Below, piece by piece: positions 8,053 through 16,499 of a DNA stretch of 64,000 nt. This DNA is from Deltaproteobacteria bacterium (GTDB lineage: Bacteria > Myxococcota_A > Polyangia > GCA-2747355 > JADLHG01), in NCBI GenBank assembly GCA_020848905.1, contig JADLHG010000041.1, forward strand, positions 62,001 to 126,000, in the 5' to 3' direction. Position numbers and translations under genes: made by a program. Each line of letters opens with the position of its first letter. The first letter of the stretch is position 1. The notes beneath the pieces are model-generated. The model did no database searches. It had not been told where the DNA came from and was given only the letters and a program-made list of their open reading frames with translations.

Positions 8053-9359
8053 TCCCCACCGGCCGCCTGCTCCTCCTGCTGCTCGGCCCCGCCACCCTCG
8101 GGGGGCTCGGGGTCGTGCTGCCCGTGGTGCGGCCCTGGGTTTACGTGGCGGACGCGGTGCTGCTCCTGCTCGCGCTCGCCGACCTCGTGAGCCTGCCGCG
8201 CCTGCGTAAGCTCAAGCTCGACCGGCGCGGCCCGACGAACCTCTCGGTCGGGACGACCAACCGCTTCGTGCTGGTGGTGCAGAACCTGACGCGCCGGCGC
8301 TTGCACGTGCGGGTCGTGGAGTCCTTCCCGTCGAGCATGTCGGTCGAGGGCCTCCCCGCGGCCGGGGTGATCCGGTCGAAGGAGCGGCAGGCCTTCGCCT
8401 ATCGCGTGGTGCCGAGGACCCGCGGGGCCTTCGAGGCGGGGCGCACCTACCTGCGCGTGGAGAGCCTGCTCAAGCTCTGGCGGCGGCAGTACGTGGTCAG
8501 TCTGCCGCACGCGATGAAGGTCTTCCCCGACGTGAAGAAGCTCGGTACGTACGCGCTCCTCGCGCGCCGGAACCGGATCGACCTGATGGGCTTCCGGCTG
8601 ACCCGCGGGCGCGGCCAGGACCAGGAGTTCGACCGCCTGAGGGACTATCAGCCCGACGACGATTACCGTCGCATCGACCCCTTCGCCTCGGCGCGCTACC
8701 TGAAGCTCATCACGCGCGAGTACCAGGTGAGCCGCAACCAGAACGTCTTCTTCATGGTGGACTGCAGCCGCCTGATGGCGGGCGAGTGGGGGGGGCTCTC
8801 GAACCTGGACCACGCGCTGAACGCGACGCTCATGCTCAGCCACCTCGCGCTCGACCTCGGGGACAACGTCGGGCTGCTGGCCTTCGACGAGCGGGTCCAC
8901 ACCTTCTTGCCCATCGCCACCGGGCTGCGCTCGAAGACGGCGATCCTGCACTCGCTCTACGACCTGCACGTCTCGTCGGCCGAGCCCGACTACGAGGCGG
9001 CCTTTTTGACCGTGCAGCGGCGCGTGCGGCAGCGCAGCCTCGTGGTGCTGCTGACGAACGTGATGGACGCGGCGAGCTTCGAGCTCTTGAAGCCGCACCT
9101 GCGGGTGCTCCTCCGCCGGCACCTGCCACTGGTCCTGCTCACGCGCGATGCGGATCTCTTCGCCCTCGCTGACAGCGCCCCCGCGACGCCCCGCGAGATG
9201 TACCAGGTGGGCGCCGCCGCGGAGCTCGCCACCTGGCGCGAGCACATGGTCTCGCACCTCCAGCGCATGGGGGCGCTGGTCCTGGACATCCATCCGGGCC
9301 AGACCACGCCGGAGCTCATCAACCGCTACTTGCAGGTGAAGGCCGAGCAGCTGCTGTAA
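8049..9359 (+). CDS. DUF58 domain protein
   Basis: 436 residues, beginning with two hydrophobic segments (about 5-48), then a soluble region. The DUF58 signature is present around 195-225 (QDQEFDRLRDYQPDDDYRRIDPFASAR family block) and a VWA-like fold follows, with VFFMVDCSRLMAGEWG in the position of a degenerate MIDAS (DxSxS becomes DCSRL). DUF58 proteins pair with MoxR ATPases. It ends the operon that begins at 2696; 42 bases separate it from the next, apparently unrelated, lipoprotein gene. Confidence 0.92.
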   Translation: MIPTGRLLLLLLGPATLGGLGVVLPVVRPWVYVADAVLLLLALADLVSLPRLRKLKLDRRGPTNLSVGTTNRFVLVVQNLTRRRLHVRVVESFPSSMSVEGLPAAGVIRSKERQAFAYRVVPRTRGAFEAGRTYLRVESLLKLWRRQYVVSLPHAMKVFPDVKKLGTYALLARRNRIDLMGFRLTRGRGQDQEFDRLRDYQPDDDYRRIDPFASARYLKLITREYQVSRNQNVFFMVDCSRLMAGEWGGLSNLDHALNATLMLSHLALDLGDNVGLLAFDERVHTFLPIATGLRSKTAILHSLYDLHVSSAEPDYEAAFLTVQRRVRQRSLVVLLTNVMDAASFELLKPHLRVLLRRHLPLVLLTRDADLFALADSAPATPREMYQVGAAAELATWREHMVSHLQRMGALVLDIHPGQTTPELINRYLQVKAEQLL

Positions 9360-9400
9360 GGGCTGGGCCTGAGGCTTCACTGCCGGGAGGGGGCAGGCAC

Positions 9401-9892
9401 ATGACTTCTTCAACATCTAGCCGCGGGGCCGGGCGTGGCTGCGTGACGGCGATCCTGGTTCTTGCCTGCGGCGCGTGCACCTCGACCTCGCCTGCTTCTC
9501 CGGACGCTCGGGTCCTCGACGGGGGTATCGCCGACGCCGACCTTGCCGATACGACGGCCTGGCCGCACGACGGCCGCGGACGCGACGACACCACGCCCGG
9601 GTCCTGCCAGATCCAGTGCAGCGAGTGCGTGTGCGCAGCGATCTGCAACAGCAAGACCTATGGCATCTACTGCAGAGGGAAGCCAGAGTGCGCCTGCTAT
9701 GTCGATGGGACGTTCACGAAGAACGTACCGATCGTTTGCGGCAGCGTGCAGGCCATGGTGACGGCCTACAGGACGGGCTGCGGCTTCCCGGGCAAGGACC
9801 CGGCGCAGCTCGACGGGAGTGTCTTGCTGCGCGACGGCCCGATCGTCGATCCGGGCCGCGAGAAGGACCTGGGCCGGCGATTCGACCTCTGA
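9401..9892 (+). CDS. Small Cys-rich lipoprotein
   Basis: 163 residues. The N-terminus is basic then hydrophobic (VTAILVLACGAC), giving a plausible lipobox with the acylated Cys at about residue 23 or 26. An Asp-rich spacer (DARVLDGGIADADLAD) follows, typical of myxobacterial surface lipoproteins, and then a Cys-rich segment (about 69-115) with ten or so cysteines that probably form disulfides. The C-terminus is charged. No family was recognised. GGAGG lies upstream of the ATG. It may be a stand-alone gene. Confidence 0.7.
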   Translation: MTSSTSSRGAGRGCVTAILVLACGACTSTSPASPDARVLDGGIADADLADTTAWPHDGRGRDDTTPGSCQIQCSECVCAAICNSKTYGIYCRGKPECACYVDGTFTKNVPIVCGSVQAMVTAYRTGCGFPGKDPAQLDGSVLLRDGPIVDPGREKDLGRRFDL

Positions 9893-10060
9893 GCGCCGCC
9901 GCCGCGCTCCGCACCGCTGGGGCGTGGTAGGTTCTCGGGCCGTGAGCAGGGTGCGAGGGCACCGGTCACGGTCTTCCCGATGTTCGCCCCGACGCGCCGA
10001 AGGCAACGGGCTAGTCCAGGCTGCGCGGGCTGCTCCCCCCCGCGGCTCGAAGGTCAGGGC

Positions 10061-11218
10061 ATGAAGGGAACGCGCCGCTCCAGACTCCGCCTGCAGAGGT
10101 CTTTGCTCGCTCTCCTCGGAGGGCTCGTGTTCTTGCCGGGCTGTGGCCGAGTGCTGCTCTCGGGCTCGCTGCCCCGTGGTGCCTTGCTTGCGTCGCGCGG
10201 CGGCGTCCATGGTGCGCGGGTGCTGGCCCTGGATCCCGCTGGGCGCCGGCTGGCCATCGGAGCCGAGGACCTGGTCGTGCGCGACCTGGTGGATGGCAGC
10301 GTTCGCGATCTGGCCCGCGCGAGGCCCTCGGCGCTCTCCTGGGCTTCGGACGGGCAGAGGCTCGCCGCGTCCTTCGTCGAGAGCGGGCGGAGCCGCGTGG
10401 AGGTCTACGCTCTTGGGGGCGCCGCTTCGAAGGCGACCTTCCTTCCCGGCGAGGTGGTCGGGCTCGCCTGGCTCGGCCCCGACGAGCTCCTGGCCCTCGG
10501 CTTCACGATCAAGGTCTATTCGTTCGCCGGGGAGCTGCGCATGGACCTCCACCGGTGGAGAGCGGGGAAGCCCGTGAGGAGCGAGCGGCTGGGGGAGGCG
10601 CAGCTCAAGCGAGGCCACCTGCGCCTCTGGGGGCACCGCCTGGCTGAGTTCTTGCGGCTCGAGCTCTCTCCTCTCGGCGACGAGATCGCGTACACCAGCA
10701 TCAAGGATCCGCCAGCGTTTCCGCCCAGCACCGTGGTGACCGTCCGTCATCTGGAGACCCGAGCGGAGGTCGTCGCCGCGCGCGTGGCGCTCGGGGCGGG
10801 GCAGGTGCGCTTCTCCGCCGATGGCGAGCGGCTGCTGGTGGGGAGCGGACCGATCGGCGTGAGCTGGATCGACCCGTGGACCCAGACGCGCTCGGGCACG
10901 CTGCCCGTGCCGGGCAGGACTCTCGCCGTGTCGCCCACGGGCCGCCTCGTGCTGGCGGATGGGCGACTCTACGTGGAGGGTCACGAGCAAGCTCGATTCG
11001 CCGACGACGCTCGGGGGCTCTTCGCAGCCCTCGGGGGCACCCTCGTCGTGGTGGCCGGCGAGCGCCTCCACGTGGTCTCCGGACTGGCGGGTGAACCGGG
11101 GCCGACGTTCGGTCCCGCGGCGCGCGCCAAGCTCCTGCTCCTGCGGCGCTGGCGCGGCCAGGGCCTGATCACTCCCCTGGACTATCGAGAGGCTCGACGC
11201 CGGCTGGAGCTCCCATGA
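10061..11218 (+). CDS. Beta-propeller-like lipoprotein with SHOCT-like C-terminus
   Basis: 385 residues from the ATG at 10061, chosen because a lipoprotein signal starts there (LLALLGGLVFLPGCGRV, lipobox LPGC). The body has repeated WD40/NHL-like strands (ARVLALDPAGRRLAIG, SALSWASDGQRLAAS, VRFSADGERLLVG, LAVSPTGRLVLAD), suggesting a beta-propeller. The last 30 residues (LLLRRWRGQGLITPLDYREA) resemble a SHOCT helical hairpin. It overlaps the multiheme cytochrome gene downstream as ATGA, so the two are made together; a role in anchoring or scaffolding the cytochrome in the envelope is inferred. Confidence 0.72.
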   Translation: MKGTRRSRLRLQRSLLALLGGLVFLPGCGRVLLSGSLPRGALLASRGGVHGARVLALDPAGRRLAIGAEDLVVRDLVDGSVRDLARARPSALSWASDGQRLAASFVESGRSRVEVYALGGAASKATFLPGEVVGLAWLGPDELLALGFTIKVYSFAGELRMDLHRWRAGKPVRSERLGEAQLKRGHLRLWGHRLAEFLRLELSPLGDEIAYTSIKDPPAFPPSTVVTVRHLETRAEVVAARVALGAGQVRFSADGERLLVGSGPIGVSWIDPWTQTRSGTLPVPGRTLAVSPTGRLVLADGRLYVEGHEQARFADDARGLFAALGGTLVVVAGERLHVVSGLAGEPGPTFGPAARAKLLLLRRWRGQGLITPLDYREARRRLELP

Positions 11219-12533
11219 AGGCTCGCGCGCCCATCGCGGGGCTCACGCTGGTGGCCGGGCTCTGGCCGTGGAGCGCCCTGCACGCCGCGGGCGAGGGCTC
11301 GTGCCTGGATTGCCACCGCAAGAAGACCCCCTCCCACGTGAAGGTCTGGCAGGCCAGCGCCCACGCTCGCGCCAAGGTGGGTTGCGCCGCGTGTCATGGT
11401 TCGGACCATCGCCGCATCGAGAAGGGGGAGGCCTACGTCGGGGCCGGAGTCTGTGGCCGGTGCCACCGCGAGGCCCACCGGAGCCACGTCTCGGGTCGGC
11501 ATGGGCTCTCGGGTTGCACTCGGGGTGGGGTTGCACGCGAGCCCTCTCCGGGCGGACGCAGAGCGAGTGCCGCTTCTGCCACGACGCCTCGAGCGCGCGA
11601 CCGATCTCGGCCGTGCAATGCGGGCGCTTCCTGAAGCAGACCCAGGCGATGGCCGAGGTGGGCTGCAATCGCTGCCACGAGGTGGAGCGCTCGTGCGCGA
11701 CCTGCCACTCCAACCATGGTACGGAGCGCCGCCTGCCCAGGGACCCGGCCGTCTGCTCCAAGTGCCATATGGGTCCGGATCACCCGCAGTGGGAGATGTG
11801 GCAGACCTCGCGCCACGGGATGCTCCACGCCACCCTCGGCAAGGGCCGCGGAGCTACCTGCCAGGATTGCCACCTGCCGGACGGCGGCCACGACGTCTCC
11901 CGGGGCCTCACCATGAGCGCCACCGGCCAGCTCCACGCGAAGGCGCGCTTCGTGTGGGAGCGTGAGCACATGCTGAAGGTCTGTGCGCGCTGCCACGCTC
12001 GCGCGTTTGCCGCGCGAGAGCTGGCGCGGGCGGACCAGGTCCGCGAGCAGAGCGTGGCGCTCGTGCGGCAGGCGGAGCAGGTCATCCGCGAGGTGGCGCG
12101 GCGCGGAAAGCTGGACCCCATGCCCGGGCGGCGGCCACCGCATCCGCAGCGCGGTCACGCCCTGGTGCTCGACGGCCAGATGCTCTACGAGGACACCTCG
12201 CACCTCGAGCGCCTCTTCTTCAAGATGAAGCTCTTCGACCTGGCCAAGACGGTGAAGGGCGCCTTCCATCAGAACCCGGCCTACGCGCACTGGTACGGCA
12301 ACGCAGAGCTGAAGCTCACGCTGGTGGATATCAGGGCCGAGGCCGCGCGTCTCCTCGCGCGCCCCGCGGCGGCGGCTCCTGCGAAGGGGAGTTCCGGCGC
12401 TGCGCTGACCCCGGCGGAGACGCTGGAGGATGCGCTGCGCGAGCTCAAGGAGCGGGCCGACCGGGGCGAGCTGAGCCCCGACGCCTACCGTGCGGCCAAG
12501 GCGCAGCTCCTCCGCCGGTTCGTGGGGAGGTAG
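11215..12533 (+). CDS. Exported multiheme c-type cytochrome (nine CXXCH), apparently frameshifted
   Basis: A signal peptide and three CXXCH motifs (CLDCH, CAACH, CGRCH) are read in one frame from the ATG at 11215. Six more (CRFCH, CNRCH, CATCH, CSKCH, CQDCH, CARCH) are read in another frame that runs to 12533. The frame change falls near 11500-11512, where a CT dinucleotide is doubled. Removing two bases there joins RHG to LGLHSGWGCTR and gives one protein of about 438 residues. The heme spacing and final helices suggest a hydroxylamine-oxidoreductase-like or related multiheme family. The C-terminus ends in a SHOCT-like hairpin. A sequencing or assembly error is as likely as a real mutation. 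Confidence 0.8.
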
Positions 12534-12596
12534 CCGGTTCGTCAGGAAGCAGAAGCGCGTACGACGAGCGTCGGCCGGACGGTCTCCGCCGGACGA

Positions 12597-13259
12597 CTAC
12601 TTGCCGTGGCAGTGCAGGCAGAGGGCGGAGCGGGCGTTGCTCTTGACCAGCATCCGGGGAAGGTTGGCCCTGTTGTGCACGCTGTGGCAGGTGGGGCATT
12701 CCACGCGACGGCTGTAGAAGTACACCGGTCCTGGGTTCTTCATCCCCCCTCCCATCCCGTGAGCCGCATGGCAGTTCGAGCACGGAGGAGCTCCTGCACC
12801 GGAAGCCGTGGTCTGGTGCGCCCAGAGGACGCCGACAGGGTGATCGTCGCTCAGGTCCGTTCCCAGGTTCGCGGGGCCCGTGAGGTAGTTCGAGCCGGTG
12901 GTGGCGCCACCGTACGCGTCGAGCGCGATCGTGCCGTCGTGGCAGCTCAGGCAGGCTTTCGAGAGGACGCCGGGCTCCCCCGGGATCTGGATGGTGGACT
13001 CGCTGGTGTAGACCTTGTAGGTCGCGGTCGTCACGGCGTGGTTCCAGAGCGGAACCGCCCGGAAGCTGGTGCTGGCGTTGTGGGGGGCATGGCAGGGCAC
13101 GCAGATCTGTCCCTGGGCCCAGCCGGTGGCGGAGAAGTCGTGCTCGCTGCCCTGAATCCCGCCGATGGCCGTCGAGCCGCCGGCCCCGACAGCCACGGTC
13201 GCGACGGTGAGCGCGACGTACTGGACGAGCGTGCCGTGCCGGTTGCTGGCTCTTCCCAT
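12597..13259 (-). CDS. Pentaheme c-type cytochrome / doubled-CXXCH protein
   Basis: 220 residues from the ATG at 13259, which has GGGGGA upstream; a GTG further upstream at 13301 is less likely. A signal-like segment (YVALTVATVAVGAGGSTA) precedes five heme-binding motifs: CVPCH, CLSCH, CSNCH, CPTCH and CLHCH. The pattern of paired CXXCH followed by APH or AAH is typical of doubled-CXXCH domain proteins in the periplasm or at the surface of metal-respiring deltaproteobacteria. It is convergent with the nonaheme cytochrome gene, and its 3' end lies 63 bases away, so the region forms a small cytochrome cluster. Electron partner unknown. Confidence 0.88.
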   Translation of the reverse strand: MGRASNRHGTLVQYVALTVATVAVGAGGSTAIGGIQGSEHDFSATGWAQGQICVPCHAPHNASTSFRAVPLWNHAVTTATYKVYTSESTIQIPGEPGVLSKACLSCHDGTIALDAYGGATTGSNYLTGPANLGTDLSDDHPVGVLWAHQTTASGAGAPPCSNCHAAHGMGGGMKNPGPVYFYSRRVECPTCHSVHNRANLPRMLVKSNARSALCLHCHGK

Positions 13260-13628
13260 GGCGGTCCCCCGAAGACACCTGTGCGAGAAAGCGCCATGCA
13301 CACAATGTGCCGCAATGTAGTGAGGTCCCGCGGGACGGCGTCCACCGCGGGGCGAGGCCGGGCGAGCTCGAGCGCCGCAAGGTATTCAATCTTTTGATAT
13401 TGCGCGAAAATACCGCAGCCTCGGCTGCCGGGCATGTCGTTCGTCGTAGCCGGCCGCCTCGCTTCGCGAGCCCCCGCGGGCACTCGCCGGTGCGTCCTGA
13501 GTGCCTTCAGGTGCCGAATTGTCGGCACGCGACCGGGCCTGCCCGAGCGGTTGCCTTTAAGATCTCAGGTGGTCCGCGCTGCCGGGGATTCGTTGTCCGG
13601 TGCCGAAGAATCGGCTTGCTCCGGGCGG
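13260..13628. promoter_or_regulatory. Intergenic region between cytochrome and LarB-like genes
   Basis: A 369-base gap with no convincing gene. It holds a perfect 12-base palindrome (GTCCCGCGGGAC, 13325-13336), an AT-rich patch at about 13381-13415 that is unusual for this GC-rich sequence and may contain the cytochrome promoter (minus strand), a CTCGC/GCGAG hairpin near 13457-13470, and a 7-base stem with a 4-base loop (GTGCCGA/TCGGCAC, 13511-13528). No T-tract follows the stems. No clear -35/-10 pair was found. Confidence 0.35.
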
Positions 13629-14402
13629 CTACCGGCGCGCCGCTCCTCGCCCTCGCCCGGCCGACTGCTTGTTGATCCGGTCGGCGACGTAGGCCGCGCC
13701 GAAGCCGTTGTCGATGTTCACCACCGTGATGCCGGGCGAGCAGGCGTTGAGCATTCCCATCAGCGCGGCGAGTCCGCCGAGGCCCGTGCCGTAGCCGACG
13801 CTCGTCGGTACTGCGATCACGGGCCTATTCGTGGTGGCGGCGATCGCGTTCGGCAGGCCCCCTTCCATCCCCGCCACGGCGATGACCACGTTGCAGGCGT
13901 TGAACGCGCGCTTGTTCTGGCGGACCTTCTCGGGCTTGTTCACGCCGCAGTCGTAGACCCGCAGCACCTTGTTGCCCATCGCCTCGGCCACCCGGGCCGC
14001 CTCCTCGGCGACGGGGATGTCCGCGGTCCCCGCGGTGGCGACCACGATCCGTCCCACCGACCGGACCTTCTTCGCTTGGAGCGTGATCACCCCCGCCAGC
14101 TCGTGGAACTGGAGGTCCAGGCCCGCCAGCCCCGCGCTGCCCTGGAGCGCCTCGTACTGGGCCCGCGTGGCCTTGGTGCCGATCACCACCGCGTTGTTCG
14201 CGATCCGAGCGGCGAAATCGCGCTGCACCCGCTCCGGCGACTTGTTGCCGCAAAAGACCACCTGCTCGTTCCCCATGGGGGCCCGGGAGGGCGCAGCACT
14301 CTTCGTGCGGGCGGAGGCCGCGGGCCCGGTGACCGCGTGGAGCGGGAGCCATCCGAGGGCGAGGAGCGCCAGGAACGGAAGGGTCCTTCTTCGCGTGCTC
14401 AT
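13629..14402 (-). CDS. larB: LarB / PurE-related protein with an N-terminal signal peptide
   Basis: 257 residues. Residues 44-250 carry the LarB blocks: VVFCGNKSPERVQRDF, VVATAGTADIPVAEEAA, VIAVAGMEGGLPNAIA, IAVPTSVGYGTGLGGLAAL, GMLNACSPG with a Cys at 221, and VVNIDNGFGAAY. LarB makes the nickel-pincer cofactor of lactate racemase by carboxylating NaAD and hydrolysing its phosphoanhydride, normally in the cytoplasm. Unusually, residues 1-31 form a good Sec signal (basic, then LPFLALLALGWLPL, then ASA), and GGAGA lies at a proper distance upstream of this ATG. No larA, larC or larE is in the window. The next Met is at residue 43. Confidence 0.85.
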   Translation of the reverse strand: MSTRRRTLPFLALLALGWLPLHAVTGPAASARTKSAAPSRAPMGNEQVVFCGNKSPERVQRDFAARIANNAVVIGTKATRAQYEALQGSAGLAGLDLQFHELAGVITLQAKKVRSVGRIVVATAGTADIPVAEEAARVAEAMGNKVLRVYDCGVNKPEKVRQNKRAFNACNVVIAVAGMEGGLPNAIAATTNRPVIAVPTSVGYGTGLGGLAALMGMLNACSPGITVVNIDNGFGAAYVADRINKQSAGRGRGAARR

Positions 14403-14816
14403 CGTGAGGCTCTCCGGGTCCGTCCCGAGGTGGCAGTCAGCGCAACCGTACTGGTGCCTGGGGCGGCTGCACTGTTCGTGCCAGCAAAACCTGGAAGCCA
14501 GCGGGCGAAGTACGCAGAAACAGGTCCCCGGTGGCTGGACCGCCCGCCAGCTCGGTGACGACGGCGGTTGCGGCCTCGGTGCCCGCTACCGCCGTCGCCC
14601 CCGGCCTCGGCGCCACCAAGCCGGGCCGGCGCGATGGTTGCAACGGAAAACCGGGCATGTTAGGGATCCGGCCAACTTAGCTCGGGTGCCCACGGCCCGG
14701 GAAAATCACACGCCCGAGGGACCCGCACGGCGTGCTCCTTATATATGGGAGTCGAGCGGGAGCAAGCCCGAGGGCGGAGGCTGCAGACACGTTCTGCACA
14801 ACGCCAAGGAGAGACC
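14403..14816. promoter_or_regulatory. Upstream region of rpsB operon (divergent from LarB-like gene)
   Basis: A 414-base region without a believable gene. Near its 3' end is TTATATAT (14739-14746), the most AT-rich spot and a candidate -10 for the rpsB transcript, about 70 bases before the rpsB ATG. No good -35 hexamer lies 16-18 bases upstream of it, so the call is weak. Several short GC-rich inverted repeats occur but none looks like an S2 leader structure I can name. Confidence 0.35.
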
Positions 14817-15710
14817 ATGTCGACCGCGAAGACCATGAAGGAGGCTCTGCAAGACGAGCCGGTGATGACGATGCGCGCGCTGCTCGAGGCGGGCGTGCAC
14901 TTCGGGCACCAGACCAAGCGCTGGAACCCGAAGATGCGTCCCTATATCTACGGAGCCCGCAACGGCATCCACATCGTGGACCTGCAGAAGACCCTGCCGC
15001 TCTTCATCAGCGCCTTCAACAAGGTGGTGGAGACGGTGGCCAACGGCCAGCCGGTGCTCTTCGTGGGCACGAAGAAGCAGGCCCAGGAAGTGATCCGCGA
15101 GGAAGCGGCCCGCTGCGGCATGTTCTTCGTCACCAACCGCTGGCTCGGCGGCACGCTGACCAACTGGCGCACGGTGCGAACGAGCATCGACACCCTGAAG
15201 TCCATCGAGTCCAAGGTCGGCGACCCGAACAACTCGGAGAAGCTCACCAAGAAGGAGCTCCTCAGGCTCGACCGTGAGCGCATCAAGCTCGAGCGCAACC
15301 TGGGCGGCATCAAGAACATGTCGAACGTTCCGGGGGTGGTCTTCGTGGTGGACCCCAAGAAGGAGCGCATCGCCATCACCGAGGCCAACAAGCTCGAGAT
15401 CCCGGTCGTGGCGGTGACCGACACGAACTGCGATCCGGACGTGGTGGACTACGTCATTCCGGGGAACGACGACGCCATCCGGGCGATTCGCCTGTTCGCC
15501 TCGCGCATCGCGGACGCGTGCATCCTGGGTCAACGCCTCGGTCGCGACCGGGCCGTGGCGGTGAAGGATCGCGACGTGCGCGAAGAGGCTCGCGACGAGC
15601 CGATCCGCGTCTCGTCCGGCGGCGACGGCCCCAAGGTCGAGGTCGTCTCCCGTCGAGGCGGCGCGCGTCCCGAGCCCGAGGCTGCCGCGGAGCCCGAGGA
15701 CGAGAAGTAA
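14817..15710 (+). CDS. rpsB: 30S ribosomal protein S2
   Basis: 297 residues from the ATG at 14817, which has AAGGAGAG just upstream. The S2 signatures are clear: [60 protein letters not shown] and [16 protein letters not shown]-terminal extension (about 250-297) rich in Arg, Glu and Pro goes beyond the E. coli length (241). It begins the conserved rpsB-tsf-pyrH-frr translation/UMP kinase operon. An in-frame start further upstream (14745) is rejected because the ribosome-binding site fits this ATG. Confidence 0.98.
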   Translation: MSTAKTMKEALQDEPVMTMRALLEAGVHFGHQTKRWNPKMRPYIYGARNGIHIVDLQKTLPLFISAFNKVVETVANGQPVLFVGTKKQAQEVIREEAARCGMFFVTNRWLGGTLTNWRTVRTSIDTLKSIESKVGDPNNSEKLTKKELLRLDRERIKLERNLGGIKNMSNVPGVVFVVDPKKERIAITEANKLEIPVVAVTDTNCDPDVVDYVIPGNDDAIRAIRLFASRIADACILGQRLGRDRAVAVKDRDVREEARDEPIRVSSGGDGPKVEVVSRRGGARPEPEAAAEPEDEK

Positions 15711-15718
15711 GATCCTTT

Positions 15719-15751
15719 CTCGGCCCGCCGGTGCCGTGCCGGCGAGCCGAG
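15719..15751 (+). terminator. Strong hairpin between rpsB and tsf
   Basis: A 13-base stem with one mismatch (15719-15731 against 15739-15751) encloses a 7-base loop, 8 bases after the rpsB stop. No run of T follows, so it is not a textbook intrinsic terminator. In E. coli an intercistronic attenuator lowers tsf relative to rpsB; an equivalent role (attenuation or 3'-end protection) is inferred here. Confidence 0.5.
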
Positions 15752-15842
15752 CGCGAGATCGATCGAACGAGATGCCCGGTGGCCCTCCGCGCTCGACGAC
15801 GCGCCGGAGCCGCCGCCCCCTACCGAAGATGGAGAGGTCGCC

Positions 15843-16499
15843 ATGAGCGAGATTTCTGCCCAGATGGTCAAGGAGCTGCGTGACCGCACCCTGGCGGGTT
15901 TCACCGACTGCAAGAAGGCCCTCGCCGAGTGCGCCGGGGACATGGAGAAGGCGGCCGAGTTCCTGCGCAAGAAGGGCCTCGTGACCGCGGCCAAGAAGGC
16001 CGACCGCGCCGCGGCCTCCGGGCTCGTGCACTCGTACATCCACGCCGGCGGCAAGATCGGCGTGCTCGTCGAGGTGAACTGCGAGACCGACTTCGTGGCC
16101 AAGACGGAGGAGTTCACGAACTTCGTCCACGAGCTGTCGATGCAGATCGCCGCGATGGCGCCGCGCTGGATGACCCCCGACGAGGTTCCCGCCGACGCGG
16201 TGGCGAAGGAGCGGGAGATCCGCATCGCGCAGGCCAAGGAGAGCGGCAAGCCCGATGCGGTGATCGAGAAGATGGTCGAGGGTGGGATCAAGAAGTGGTA
16301 CACGGAGGTCTGCCTGATGGAGCAGCCCTACGTGAAGGAGAACAAGAAGGACATCAAGGGGCTCGTGACCGAGCTGGTGGCCAAGGTGGGCGAGAACTGC
16401 AAGGTTCGGCGCTTCGTGCGCTGGGAGGTGGGCGAGGGGATCGTGATCCAGAAGAAGGACTTCGCCGAGGAGATCAAGGAACTGGCGGGTCAGCAGTGA
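15843..16499 (+). CDS. tsf: Elongation factor Ts
   Basis: 218 residues, ATG with GGAGAGG upstream. The N-terminal UBA-like helix and signature are present (AQMVKELRDRTLAGFTDCKKAL, a variant of the usual TGAGMMDCK block), then GLVHSYIHAGGKIGVLVEVN and CETDFVAKTEEF. It exchanges GDP for GTP on EF-Tu. The length is close to short-form EF-Ts proteins, so one of the two dimerisation subdomains is reduced. Its stop overlaps the pyrH start by 4 bases (GTGA). Confidence 0.97.
   Translation: MSEISAQMVKELRDRTLAGFTDCKKALAECAGDMEKAAEFLRKKGLVTAAKKADRAAASGLVHSYIHAGGKIGVLVEVNCETDFVAKTEEFTNFVHELSMQIAAMAPRWMTPDEVPADAVAKEREIRIAQAKESGKPDAVIEKMVEGGIKKWYTEVCLMEQPYVKENKKDIKGLVTELVAKVGENCKVRRFVRWEVGEGIVIQKKDFAEEIKELAGQQ

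Noticed and set aside
14437-14658. Small minus-strand frame in the rpsB upstream region
   Set aside because: No RBS or family signal; composition matches non-coding GC-rich sequence.
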